This document shows positions 31,301 through 50,830 of a stretch of 64,000 bases of DNA, one piece after another. The translations under genes and the position numbers were made by a program. The notes beneath the pieces were generated by a model. The model ran no database searches. It saw only the letters and a program-made list of their open reading frames with translations, and was not told the origin of the DNA. The stretch is taken from assembly GCA_022410635.1 (NCBI GenBank), contig JAJVDF010000968.1, positions 27,373 through 91,372 on the forward strand, read 5' to 3'. How positions within the stretch are numbered: the stretch's first letter is position 1; each line of letters starts with the position of its first letter. The stretch comes from Tretioscincus oriximinensis. Its lineage: Eukaryota; Chordata; Lepidosauria; Squamata; Gymnophthalmidae.

Positions 31301-31719
31301 TGGATCAGAACCAATTCCCAATCCCAACACTTTATTCTTAAGGAAAAGACTGTTCATCAGTGGAGGGTTCAGTTTCCGTCTCTAAGGCCTCCCCTGTTTC
31401 TAAGGCAGCCTGCACTTATCAATGCCCTTTGGCTTATCATTGTCCTTTGCCAGCTTCCACTGGGGTCCCTATGCAATTCGTTCCACAGGGAAGCCTGGAA
31501 ACCCCTTGAGTGAAGGACTGGAGACGGGTTTTTTGGGGACCTCTGGCCAAGGGGGAGCCTTGATGCCTTTTGCCGCTGGCTGACTATGCAGGAAAGGCAG
31601 CTGCTCCTACAGGAGGGTGGCCACCTTCTCACCAACCTGCTGGGCAGAGCTGGCTCTTGTGCCAAGGGTCTGGGAGTAGAGGGGAGGGGCAGACGCCAAG
31701 GCCACCATCCAAGCCCCTG

Positions 31720-41723
<10,004 letters not shown>

Positions 41724-42440
41724 GGCCTGGGCCTGCCTGAGGGAGGGGCTCTCCTCGGCGCCCTGGCTTGGGCTGAGGGGCTGGGCGATGCTGGTGGGGT
41801 TGCCCCCGAAGGGCGCATGAAAGGGCAGAGTCTTATGAGGGGGCGAACAAGGGCACTGGAGAATCCGTCTTGAAGAGAGGAAGGCTGGAATTGGGGGGCT
41901 TGGTTCCTTGGAGACCTGTTTGCAGCCCCTGGGAAGCCCCCTGCCTTGGGGGAAGTGGGCAGGGGTCCTGGAGGATCACGGTGGCCCTCGATGACCTGGG
42001 CTTGGGAGAGGGTAGAATGACATGGCAGTTGCCCACCCCTCTGAAGTCTTCCGCCTGGCACAGGTGCCAGGCACATATCTGCATGTATATTTCCCCAACC
42101 CCACCCCCCGATTTATCTAACTATTGGCATAAAAACGGATCTAGGATTTTACAAACATTCCTTTATCTGCAAGTTAAAGTGGTAGGAAGAGTTGGTTTTT
42201 AGACCCTGCATTTCCCAACCTGGAGGAAATCGAGGTGGTTTCCATCACCTCTTCACCACAGATACCTTGTGAGGTAGGTGGGGCTGAGAGAGCTCTGAAG
42301 AATTGTGACTTCCTCAAGGTCGCCCAGCTGGCTTTTTGTGGAGGAGGGCAGAATCGAACCAGGGGATTTGCAGACAGGAGTCTGACACTCTAACCACTGC
42401 ACCAGACTGGAAAGGGAGGGAGGAATTAGCTAATAAACTG
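41724..42440 (+). other. TRIM62 3' UTR (part)
   Basis: Sequence after the stop. An AATAAA hexamer is at 42432-42437, about 0.7 kb from the stop and just after a CORE-type SINE; it is the first candidate poly(A) signal I see. Confidence 0.45.
42185..42415 (-). mobile_element. tRNA-derived CORE-type (MIR-like) SINE
   Basis: The reverse complement carries the head ccagtctggtgcagtggtta, a B box ggttcgattctgcc, the core agctgggcgaccttgagg and the tail region. Same family as 16828-17035. Probably inside the TRIM62 3' UTR. Confidence 0.85.
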
Positions 42441-42864
42441 GAAGTTTGGATCCCAGAAGATTGGTGTCCCGGTGTTTTTGTTTGGGGAAGAAAGGGAGGG
42501 GAAAATCGGTTAAAGTTTTCTTCTTTGCTCACAACTTTCCCCACTTCTTTGTGCTCCTGTTAACCTGGAACAAAATTTTCTCTCCTTGTTTTGTGGACCT
42601 AAACCCCAAGGGGGAAGGAGGAGACTTCTGAAGCTCCAAGTTCCTGCAAGAAACCATCTAAAAGGACTAATTTTAATTTTCACTCCACGCTTGGCAGAGA
42701 GTAGATTAAAAAAGGATATTCCTAGAGTGTCTCGGGTGCTAAAAGCGTAGAGGAACTAGTGAATTTGAATACACACCGTTGGGGCAGGCTGGACAATCTA
42801 AAATATGTTGAAAGCAAAAAGGGTCTGGGGGACGAAGCTGCCTTGGGAAGATGTTTGGAAGTCT

Positions 42865-43490
42865 GGGCATAAGAACGTAAGAAGAGCCATGCTGAATGGG
42901 GATGGAGCCCACCTGGTCCAGCCTTCTGTCCCACACGGAGGCCCACCAGATGCACCTGGGAAGCCTGAACAGAGGAAAGCAAAATATGCTCCTGTTCATG
43001 ACTCCCTGCAAATGGTATCTCAGGAGTCCTGCCTGTTGCTCCATCCCGGAGGCAGCATCCAGGCATCCATCCTAGGACCCATTTATACCCTTGGTGTCCA
43101 TAAACCTGTCTAGTCCTGTCTTGAAGCTATCCAAGCTGTTAGCCACCACCAACTCTTCAGGAAGTCAATTCCACAGGCCGATGACCCTCTGGGTGAAAAA
43201 ATACTTTCCTTTGTTCTCACTCTTCTTCCCATCAGCTTCAAGGAGGGCCCCCTGGTCCTCGTGTTGTGTGTGAGAGAAAACATTTTTCTCTATTCACCCT
43301 ATCCATCCCATGCATGGTTTTTTACACTTCAATCAGATCGCCTCTCAAACATTGCCTTTCAAGGCTGAAGAGGCCCAGACNTTGCAGCCTGACTTCATAA
43401 GGGAGCTTCTCCAGACCCTTGATCCTTCTTGTTGCCCTTTTCTACACTTTCTTCAGTTCCACAATATCCCTCTTGAGATGTGGTGTACAT
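42865..43490 (-). mobile_element. CR1-type LINE 3' end, long copy
   Basis: Starts gcataagaacgtaagaagag and is continuous through the 3' UTR and the ORF2 C-terminus to ccctcttgagatgtggtg. Confidence 0.88.
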
Positions 43491-43568
43491 GCCAAGGCAA
43501 ATCTCCAGAGGTCCTTCATTGCAGGAGACTATCCCAAAGGCTCCTCCCTTCTCTGCCCATCAGAGAAG

Positions 43569-43603
43569 TTATGCTTCAGGAAAAGCCTTTTCCTGAAGCA
43601 TAA
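43569..43603. repeat. 35-nt perfect palindrome
   Basis: Arms of 17 bp (ttatgcttcaggaaaag and its reverse complement) around one central base. No gene beside it. Confidence 0.9.
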
Positions 43604-43614
43604 NGGTGGTTATA

Positions 43615-44170
43615 AATCATAGAAGAGTTGGGAAGGAGCTTTTTTTCTGTTTTCTAAATCCTAGCAGTTTCATCCCATTGCCAAGAAGAACAAGGCTGAT
43701 CCCCCTGCTCTGTGGCAGCCCTTCAGGTATTTGTAGGCAGTTCTCAGATCTCCTCACAGTCTTCTCTTTTGCAGACTAAACATCCCCAGATCCTCATAGG
43801 ACACGGTTTCCATCTTGTAATTCTCCTTTAAACATGTCCTATTTTATCAATGTCCTTTTTAAATTGGGAGTCCCAGGAGTGAACCTAGGACTCCCAAGTG
43901 TGGTTTGACCAAAGTAATGCAGAGAGGAATAATTACTCCACGTGAATAAGCTTTTCTGCTCCTCTTAATACACCTCAGGATTGTGTTTGCCTTTTTTGCA
44001 GCTGCTTCACACTGTTGACTCATATTTAGTCTGTGATCTACCAAGGCATCCAGGTCCTTTTCCTGAGTGTTGGTGCTCAGACGTATTCCTCCCATTTGAT
44101 ACATTTTCATGTTTCATGCCCAGGTGTAGGACCTTCCATTTCTCTATGTCAAATACCATTCAGTTAGCCG
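43615..44170 (-). mobile_element. CR1-type LINE, second subfamily
   Basis: Reverse ORF2 region: gcagtttcatcccattgcca, tcttctcttttgcagactaa, and a minus-strand frame with LSTNTQEKDLDALVDHRL and AAAKKANTILRCIKRS. The element's 3' terminus is missing. Confidence 0.85.
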
Positions 44171-45120
44171 TAAAAGCAGCCTTGGAAGAGAATAAACACA
44201 TGAGTCGTAAATTTCCCCCCTGTTCCTTGGTGTGGCTTGTTTGCCTTTGGATTAAGGGGCAGCTGCAGCAAGGTGATAAATAATGCAAAACAGATTCCTT
44301 GGCCCTGGTCGTATCTATGTTTTAATCCAGCTTTAAACCATTTATTCGCTTGGCTCCTGGGTCCTTCCATGCTGGAAGTGGGCTGAGGCTGGGTTAGAGC
44401 CTTCTGCAAATTCTTTTTTCCACCTTGGGTGTAGCTGCCGACAAGAGGGCAGGAACTACATTATGTCCACTTAGCTTGCAGGACTTAGGGAATTGTAAGT
44501 TAATGCAATGCTTATGATGTTTCGCCAGGGGGAGCTGCAGCCTAGACAGAAGGGAGGAAATTTCTTTGAGACCGTGGAAGGGATTCACCTGTTGTAGGCT
44601 TTCTAGCAAGAATCTCGTAGACTGACCAGATTTTGTGAGGGCCAAAGCAGGATAATTAATATTCATGGTAATTTGCATAATGATNAATATGCAAACCGCC
44701 CACATCCCAAAGTCCCAGACCGAGAAACCTGCAAAGCACGTGAGAATGTTTTTAAAGTGCGTGAGAATTTTCAAAGTGCACGAGAAATATTTGAGGTGTG
44801 NGAGAAAGTTTTTTGTTTTTTCTTTTACTGTGGGGAGGGTGCCTTTAGGAGGGGGGCACGGTTGCCAGAGGACCCTAGTGGTGTTGCAGTAATTTTTTNA
44901 AAAAATTATTAAAATGATATATTTTTTAAAATATATATATATATNTTCCTCAGCAAAAAACGGGGAAATGGTAGACACCCCAAATCCAGGTCTCCCCCCC
45001 AAAAGGGGTCACCTGGTCAGCATAATCTCAATGTATCTTGGAGATTAACAAGAAGAAGGTAAGCACCACGAGGTTCCAAGTATCTGTCTTCAGTGACAGA
45101 TTGGAGGGAGTGACTAAGTT
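44170..45120. other. No gene recognised
   Basis: AT-richer sequence with a (TA)n run at about 44925-44944 and gtgagaa/cgtgagaa-type short repeats at 44738-44805. No exon supported. Confidence 0.4.
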
Positions 45121-45126
45121 TACGAA

Positions 45127-45655
45127 ACTTAAGAACATAAGAACNTAAGAAGAGCCATNCTGGATCAGGCCACAGCCCATCTAGTCCAGCCTTCTGTCCC
45201 ACACAGAGGCCCACCAGATGCACCTGGGCAGTCCGAACAGAGAACATAAGAACCTAAGAAGAGCCATCCTGGATCAGGCCACAGCCCATCAAGTCCAGCA
45301 TTCTGTCCCACACAGAGGCCCACCAGATGCCCCTGGGCAGTCCAAACAGAGGAAAGCAAAAGATGCCCCTATTCATGACTCCCTGCAAATGCCATTTCAG
45401 GAGTCCTGCCTGTGGCTCCATCCCGGAGGCAACATCCAGACATCCATCCTAGGACCCATTGATAGCCTTGGTGTCCATAAACCTGTCTAGTCCTGTCTTG
45501 AAACTATCCAAGCTGTTAGCTACCACCACCTCTTCAAGAAGTCAATTCCACTGGCCNATGACCCTCTAGGCGAAAAAAATACTTTTCTTTGTCTGTTCTC
45601 ACTTTTCTACCCAACAATTTTAAGGAGGGCCCCCTGGTCCTTGTGTTGTGCTACC
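45127..45655 (-). mobile_element. CR1-type LINE 3' ends, one inside or against another
   Basis: The first 115 bp (45127-45241) stop at agtccgaacagag; a second copy starts at once with aacataagaacctaagaaga and runs to the ORF2 tail. This looks like one copy inserted into, or recombined with, another. Confidence 0.85.
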
Positions 45656-45745
45656 GTTTTTCTTGTTAGTCTCTTGGGTGCTACGGGGTCCCCCTAGATG
45701 GAACTTCTAATCCAGACCAATGTGGCTACTTCTCTGAATTCTAAT
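45655..45745. repeat. Diverged unit of the 98-bp-type repeat
   Basis: tttttcttgttagtctcttg, ggtgctacggggtcccc and atccagaccaatgtggctac resemble the unit seen at 19130-19250. Confidence 0.45.
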
Positions 45746-45889
45746 GCAACCCTTCTTGAAGGTGACACCAAATAGCTCCATGGTGGAGATGTCAGGGTTG
45801 GAAAAATGAATCTCTCCCTACCCAACTCAACGAGAACTTCCATCCTTCTTTGCTGTGGGAAGAGGCCTGTAGTTCAGGCTTGGGTTGGA

Positions 45890-46000
45890 GGATTTCTTCT
45901 TCTTTGGACCAAAATGCTCAGGCAGTGGGTCACTTTGTGAGACAGGCTGCTGGACTAGGAGGGCTTATAGCCTCATGCAGCAGGGCTCTGCTTATGTTGC
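45890..46000 (+). mobile_element. CR1-type LINE 3' tail, sense, diverged
   Basis: Carries ctggactaggagggcttata, gcctcatgcagcagggct and gcttatgtt, the end of a CR1 relative. Confidence 0.55.
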
Positions 46001-46087
46001 ATGTTTTTATGGAGCATCTTAGGTAGTTAAGTGCATGGTAGTTGGATGGTTCTCCTTCAAGAGAGCGGGGGCCACCAGCAGAGGGCA

Positions 46088-46440
46088 TGAAGATGAAGAA
46101 GATGAAGAAGAAGAAGATGAAGAAGAAGANGATGAAGAAGAAGAACTGGTTTCTTATACCCCGCTTTTCTCACCTTTCAAAGGGACTCAAAGNAGCTTAC
46201 AAGGATATATTTTGCCCGAAGGCTGACATTCTATGTTCCCCACCAGGCTCTGGTGGTTCCCATGTATCTACTTGCAGTCAGTTGCAATTTCTTGTAATTC
46301 ATGCTTTTGAACAGCTGGGATGGCTAGAGCTACAGGCTAGTGGAAGGTNCTCAGCCCTNCCCNCGTNCNACACAGGGCTTCNAAACCCCATCTCCCAGGT
46401 GACAGACGGATTCCTTAGCAACTGAGCTATCCATGTCATG
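46088..46440 (-). mobile_element. tRNA-derived SINE with GAA/GAT tail
   Basis: A 60-bp (GAA/GAT)-rich tail, then the standard reverse body (ctggtttcttataccccgct) and the head ending gcaactgagctatccatg. Confidence 0.9.
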
Positions 46441-46569
46441 AAGACTGAAGGGGACCACCCATTTCTTTCCTCCCATGGTCCTTTCCTAGCTGCCATGCTC
46501 ACTCCTTCACCATTAAACAGGAGGTTGTGTGTATGAAGTTGGACAGAACTGTCCTATTGATTGTCAGCC

Positions 46570-47050
46570 ACAGATAGAATCATAGAATCCTAGAGTTGGA
46601 TGGGTCCTCCAGGGTCATGGGGTCCAATCCTTTGTTCAATGCAGGATTCACTCAACCATCCCAGAAAGGTGACTGCCCAGCTTCTGTTTGAAGACTTCCA
46701 GTGAAGGAGAACTCCACCTCCTGTAGCAAACTGTTCCACTGGTTTATCACCTTGGCAGTCAGAAGGTTTTCCCTGATATCTCTTCCCTTGAAGTCTCATC
46801 CCATTGCTTCTAGTCCTTCCATGTCTGCTCTGTGAAAAGCAACCATCAGACCTCCTCTCAAGATTTGTAGGCAGTTATCAGATCTTCTCTCAAATTTTCT
46901 CTTTTGCAGTCTAAGCATCCCTCGATCCTTCAAACCTTCCTCATAGGACCTCGTGGTTTCCAGACCACCCACCATCCTTGTAACTTTCTTTTGAACTCGT
47001 TCCAGTTTATCAATGTCCTTTTTAAACTGGACCCAAGTGTGATTTTAGAG
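46570..47050 (-). mobile_element. CR1-type LINE 3' end, second subfamily
   Basis: Begins gatagaatcatagaatccta, then gttggatgggtcctccaggg, through gacttccagtgaagg to the ORF2 block with ctcgttccagtttatcaatg. Confidence 0.85.
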
Positions 47051-47261
47051 ATGGGGATGGACATCAGCCATCACCTANCCTGCCTCTTGAGGTATCTGCT
47101 CTATCTTCTCCTGATGCCTTTAGCCAGAGACATTGTGTGCATGTCAATGAGCAAAATTAGAACCTCCACTTGAAGGAAAGTTCTACAAGAACCAACCAGA
47201 GAATGCTTGCCAGTGGGAGTACCAAGGGTGTTGTGTTATCTGGACCCAGGAGATTTCTTAT

Positions 47262-47528
47262 TAGTTTCAAGACAGGACTAGACAGGTTTATGGACACCAA
47301 GGGTATAAATGGATACTAGGATGGATGTCTGGATGTTGCCTCCGGGATGGAGCCACAGGCAGGACTCCTGAAATACCATTTGCAGGGAGTCATGAACAGG
47401 AGCATATTTTGCTTTCCTCTGTTCAGACTGCCCAGGGGCATCTGGTGGGCCTCTGTGTGGGACAGAATGCTGGACTTGATGGGCTGTGGCCTGATCCAGT
47501 ACGGCTCTTCTTATGTTCTTATGTTCTT
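47262..47528 (+). mobile_element. CR1-type LINE 3' end, sense
   Basis: Starts gtttcaagacaggactagac and ends with gtacggctcttcttatgttc and ttatgttctt. It is truncated at its 5' side near the end of ORF2. Confidence 0.9.
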
Positions 47529-48120
47529 CAGGGAGATAAGGGACGCCCATAAATTTGGCTTCTCATTTCTGCAGCTTGGGTGGAACGCTCCCCAACCCAT
47601 TGGCCAGAAGGTTGACCTACCTAAACCCACCAGTGAGGCAACCATACTTCACTCCATCTCATTTCCAACCCCGCTCTTCAAGCTCAATTCTCTGGGCCGA
47701 CGTCATCTTCTGGCACCCTTGGTGGCTTCTGGCTCTGGAGAGGAGAGGGCAAGGGCCCTTCGCCTCCTGCTCCCTGAATGCTGTTTATCATCGCTGAGAA
47801 GACGAGCCACTAAATTTAATTCCATCTCTCAGTGGCAATGGCATTACTGTCATCAGGGCTGCTCCTTGGATGACAGGCCCGCTTTGGTTTCTTCACGGCA
47901 GCTGGGGCTGTTCTCAGATTCACCATGCCGCCCCGCCTGCTCATCTGATCTCCCTCATTCATTTAATTTGATACTCCTGTCCGGGGGGTCCGAGCTAAGC
48001 TTCATGGCTGTGTGGCACAATGAGGTAACAGGGTGGCAGGAGAGAGAGGCCTTGTGAGGAGAAGAGGCCACCTAGCACATGATGGCTGAAGGAGATAAGC
48101 TACAGGGTTCGCGGAAGCTT
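47529..48120. other. Unique sequence, possible conserved non-coding element
   Basis: Not repetitive in this window. The part at about 47810-48000 has clustered AT-rich homeodomain-like cores (ctaaatttaattcc, catttaatttgatac) within GC-rich surroundings, which would suit an enhancer. This is only a guess from composition. Confidence 0.25.
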
Positions 48121-48127
48121 CAAGCTG

Positions 48128-48440
48128 AGAAGAAGAAGAAGAAGAACTGGGTTCTTATATCTCGCTTTTCTCACCTTTCAAAGGGACTCAAAGCGGCTTA
48201 CAAGGATTTATTTTGCCCGAAGGCTGACATTCTATCTTCCCCACCAGGCTCTGGTGGTTCCCATGTATCTACTTGCAGTCGTTGCAATTTCTTGCAATTC
48301 TTGCTTTCGAATAGCTGGGTTGGCTGGAGCTACAGGCTAGTGGAAGGTGCTCAGCCCTCCCCACGTCCCACACAGGGCTTCCAAACCCCATCTCCCAGGC
48401 GAGAGACGGATTCCTAAGCGATTGAGCTATCCGTGCCTAC
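48128..48440 (-). mobile_element. tRNA-derived SINE with (GAA)n tail
   Basis: A full reverse copy: gaagaagaagaactgggttc tail, complete body, and the head ending gattgagctatccgtgcc. One of the best preserved. Confidence 0.92.
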
Positions 48441-48549
48441 TGAAATCTCCGGCATGGGTGGGATGGGAGCAGCAGTTCCCCTAAGCCAGGGGCCATTTGG
48501 ATATTTGTAAGGTCACTCAAGGGCCACACCCTGAGGCCACACCTACGCC

Positions 48550-49197
48550 TGTGGCGTCCTCCATTTTCCAGAGGGAGGGGGGAAGAGCAGGCCTGGGCAG
48601 GGGNGTGGCTTCCTGGTTCAATGTTTGGGAGGGGGCGTGGCTGGAGGAGCCAGCCAATGGGGCCTCGAGTAGCNTCCTGGTCAGCATATAAAAGGGAAGC
48701 TGACCAGGGCTAGNGGCCTTTCTGTCGGGAAAGACTTGTGGTGTAGCAAGTCTGATCTGCCCCAGAGGGAGGGGGTGGGAGTGTTTGGTGGCCTGGAGGA
48801 GTCAAAGTGGAGGCTTGACTTGGGGCTGGAACAAATAAATAGACATCTTTGCCTGTGTTTGTGCTTGAGTCAGGCTTACTTTATAAAAGCCGAAGCCTTA
48901 TTATTCTAATCTTCTTTCTATTCCTTATTTGTAAATAATAAACTTGTTATTTGTTTCAATTCAAATATCTCTTTCTTTCTTTTGTTTCTGTAACAACCCT
49001 AAATAAGCAGCTACTGGTGGGGGCTGTGAATAAAGCCCCATCCCTGAGGTAAACTCTGAGGCCTTGTGTAGGCCTGAGGAGATGACTGTGGCTCCAAGCA
49101 AGTCGTGGGTGCTGGATTGGCCCACAGGGTGGATATTGTGGCACCCCTAGCTGGGAGGGTCTTCTAATCNTGGGGCCCTCAAGTAGGGGTTGCCACC
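48550..49197 (+). mobile_element. Solo LTR, copy 3, sense and shorter
   Basis: The same LTR family as copies 1 and 2 on the other strand. Starts tgtggcgtcctcc. A TATA box (gcatataaaaggg) at about 48685 and an AATAAA near 48943 show the reading direction. About 95 bp shorter than the others, and the last bases are altered (ttgccacc). No clear target duplication. Confidence 0.82.
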
Positions 49198-49229
49198 CCC
49201 CCGACCCCTCTCAGCCCAGGCTGCCCCCC

Positions 49230-49465
49230 TCCCTCCCCCAGATAGTAGGATCCCATATAAGAATTCATGTCCCGTATATGATATATGAGGATATATGGAT
49301 ATGAGAATTTCCCCCTCTAGCCCCTCCTACCCTTGCTCCTGTCCATGTCTCCCCACCCCCTCCCACCCCCCATCCCCCTTTCACTTGCTGCTTCTTTGCT
49401 TCGTTCCTTCCTTCTTTCCAGTTTCCTTTCCTTCCTTCTTCTTTTCCTTCTTTACCTTCCTTCCT
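49230..49465. repeat. Pyrimidine-rich and ATAT-rich low-complexity stretch
   Basis: gatatatgaggatatatgga (about 49280) is followed by some 150 bp of CT-rich sequence with (CCTT)n. Confidence 0.7.
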
Positions 49466-49469
49466 TTCA

Positions 49470-50205
49470 TTCCATACTGGATCAGGCCACAGCCATCAAG
49501 TCCAGCCTTCTGGCCCACACAGAGGCCCACCAGATGCACCTGGGCAGTCCGAACAGAGGAAAGCAAAATATGCTCCTGTTCATGAATCCCTGCAAATGGT
49601 ATCTCAGGAGTCCTGCCTGTGGCTCCATCCCAGAGGCAACATCCAGACATCCATCCTAGGATCCATCTATACCCTTGGTGTCCATAAACCTGCCTAGTCC
49701 TGTCTTGAAACTATCCAAGCTGTGAGCTACCACTACCTCTTCAGGAAGTCAATTCCACAGGCCGATGACCCTCTGGGTGAAAAAATACTTTCCTTTGTCT
49801 GTTCTCACTTTTCTTCCCAACAGTTTTAAGGAGTGACCTCTGGTCCTTGTGTTGTGTGATAGAGAAAACATTTTTTCTCTATTCACCCTGTCGATCCCAT
49901 GCATGATTTTGTACACTTCAATCAGATCACCCCTCAAACGTCACCTTTTAAGGCTGAAGAGGCCCAGACGTTGCAGCCTGACTTCGTAAGGGAGGTGCTC
50001 CAGACCCTTGGTCATTTTTGTTGCCCTTTTCTGCNCCTTCTCCAGTTCCAAAATATCCCTCTTGAGGTGTTGTGACCAGAATTGAACACAATATTCCAAA
50101 TGGGGCCTCACCACGGATTTATAAAGAGGCAAAACAACATTTTGCTGACTTGTTTTCGATTCCTTTCCTAATTATCCCCAACGTGGAATTTGTCTTTGGG
50201 AAACA
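49470..50205 (-). mobile_element. CR1-type LINE 3' end, long copy
   Basis: Begins inside the 3' terminus at catactggatcaggccacag and runs through the 3' UTR, the ORF2 C-terminus (minus-strand [19 protein letters not shown]) and the upstream block that reads [18 protein letters not shown]. One of the longest copies. Confidence 0.9.
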
Positions 50206-50282
50206 ACAGGCCCATTTTCCCATCTCCCGCCAGTGCCTGAATTCAGAACTTGCTAACTCCCGTTCTGCGGCTTCTTAATATC

Positions 50283-50288
50283 TTTATT
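50283..50288 (-). terminator. Candidate PADI2 poly(A) signal (AATAAA)
   Basis: TTTATT on the + strand, about 310 bp beyond the PADI2 stop codon in the direction of transcription. Confidence 0.45.
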
Positions 50289-50596
50289 TCCATTGGTATA
50301 ATGCCCCACGTTAGTAAGGCAGCCCCGAGCTGCCATGGCCCCAAGCGTCTTCAAATGACACACGAGAAGGACACGGAATGGGTTCTGGATACTGCCTCAT
50401 GCATAAAACAGTCTGGGAAATTTTCCTGTGTGCTTCAGTTTGGCACTTTGTGGAAGGGACCTTTGGAGCCAAGAGGGGCAGAAGGTAAGAGGAGAGGAAA
50501 AAACACAGCAAGCTGCAAGTTAATTAGAAAAGTGAAAGCCCTGTGAAAGCTTTTCTGAATCCTGGCCATGTCGGTCCAAAGACCCTCCCTTCCGGG

Positions 50597-50830
50597 TCAG
50601 GGCATCACGTCCCACCACTTGAAAGCAAATGGCTTCCGCTGTACGTTTGTCCCGCAGTGAACTTCGCCCAGCTGCTTGTGGTAGGAGGAAACATCATCGA
50701 TGAAGGTGCAGGTGAATCCCAGGGGGTCCAGCAAGGAGGCGACATGCAGCTCCAAACAACATTCATTCTCAATGATGGGTCCAAAGGGCTTGGGAATGCC
50801 CAGGTCTCTGGCCAGGACAATCATGTTGAC
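50597..50830 (-). CDS. PADI2: PADI2 last exon: catalytic Cys
   Basis: 77 codons and TGA (50597-50599). Encodes [18 protein letters not shown], then CCLELHV, CTFIDD, and the active-site VHCGTNV and KWWDVMP end. The acceptor reads ctgcag on the minus strand. Confidence 0.94.
   Translation of the reverse strand, partial: VNMIVLARDLGIPKPFGPIIENECCLELHVASLLDPLGFTCTFIDDVSSYHKQLGEVHCGTNVQRKPFAFKWWDVMP

Noticed and set aside
47347..48057. 236-residue frame starting in a CR1 copy
   Set aside because: The first third is CR1 3' UTR; the rest has no homology that I recognise and no splice structure.
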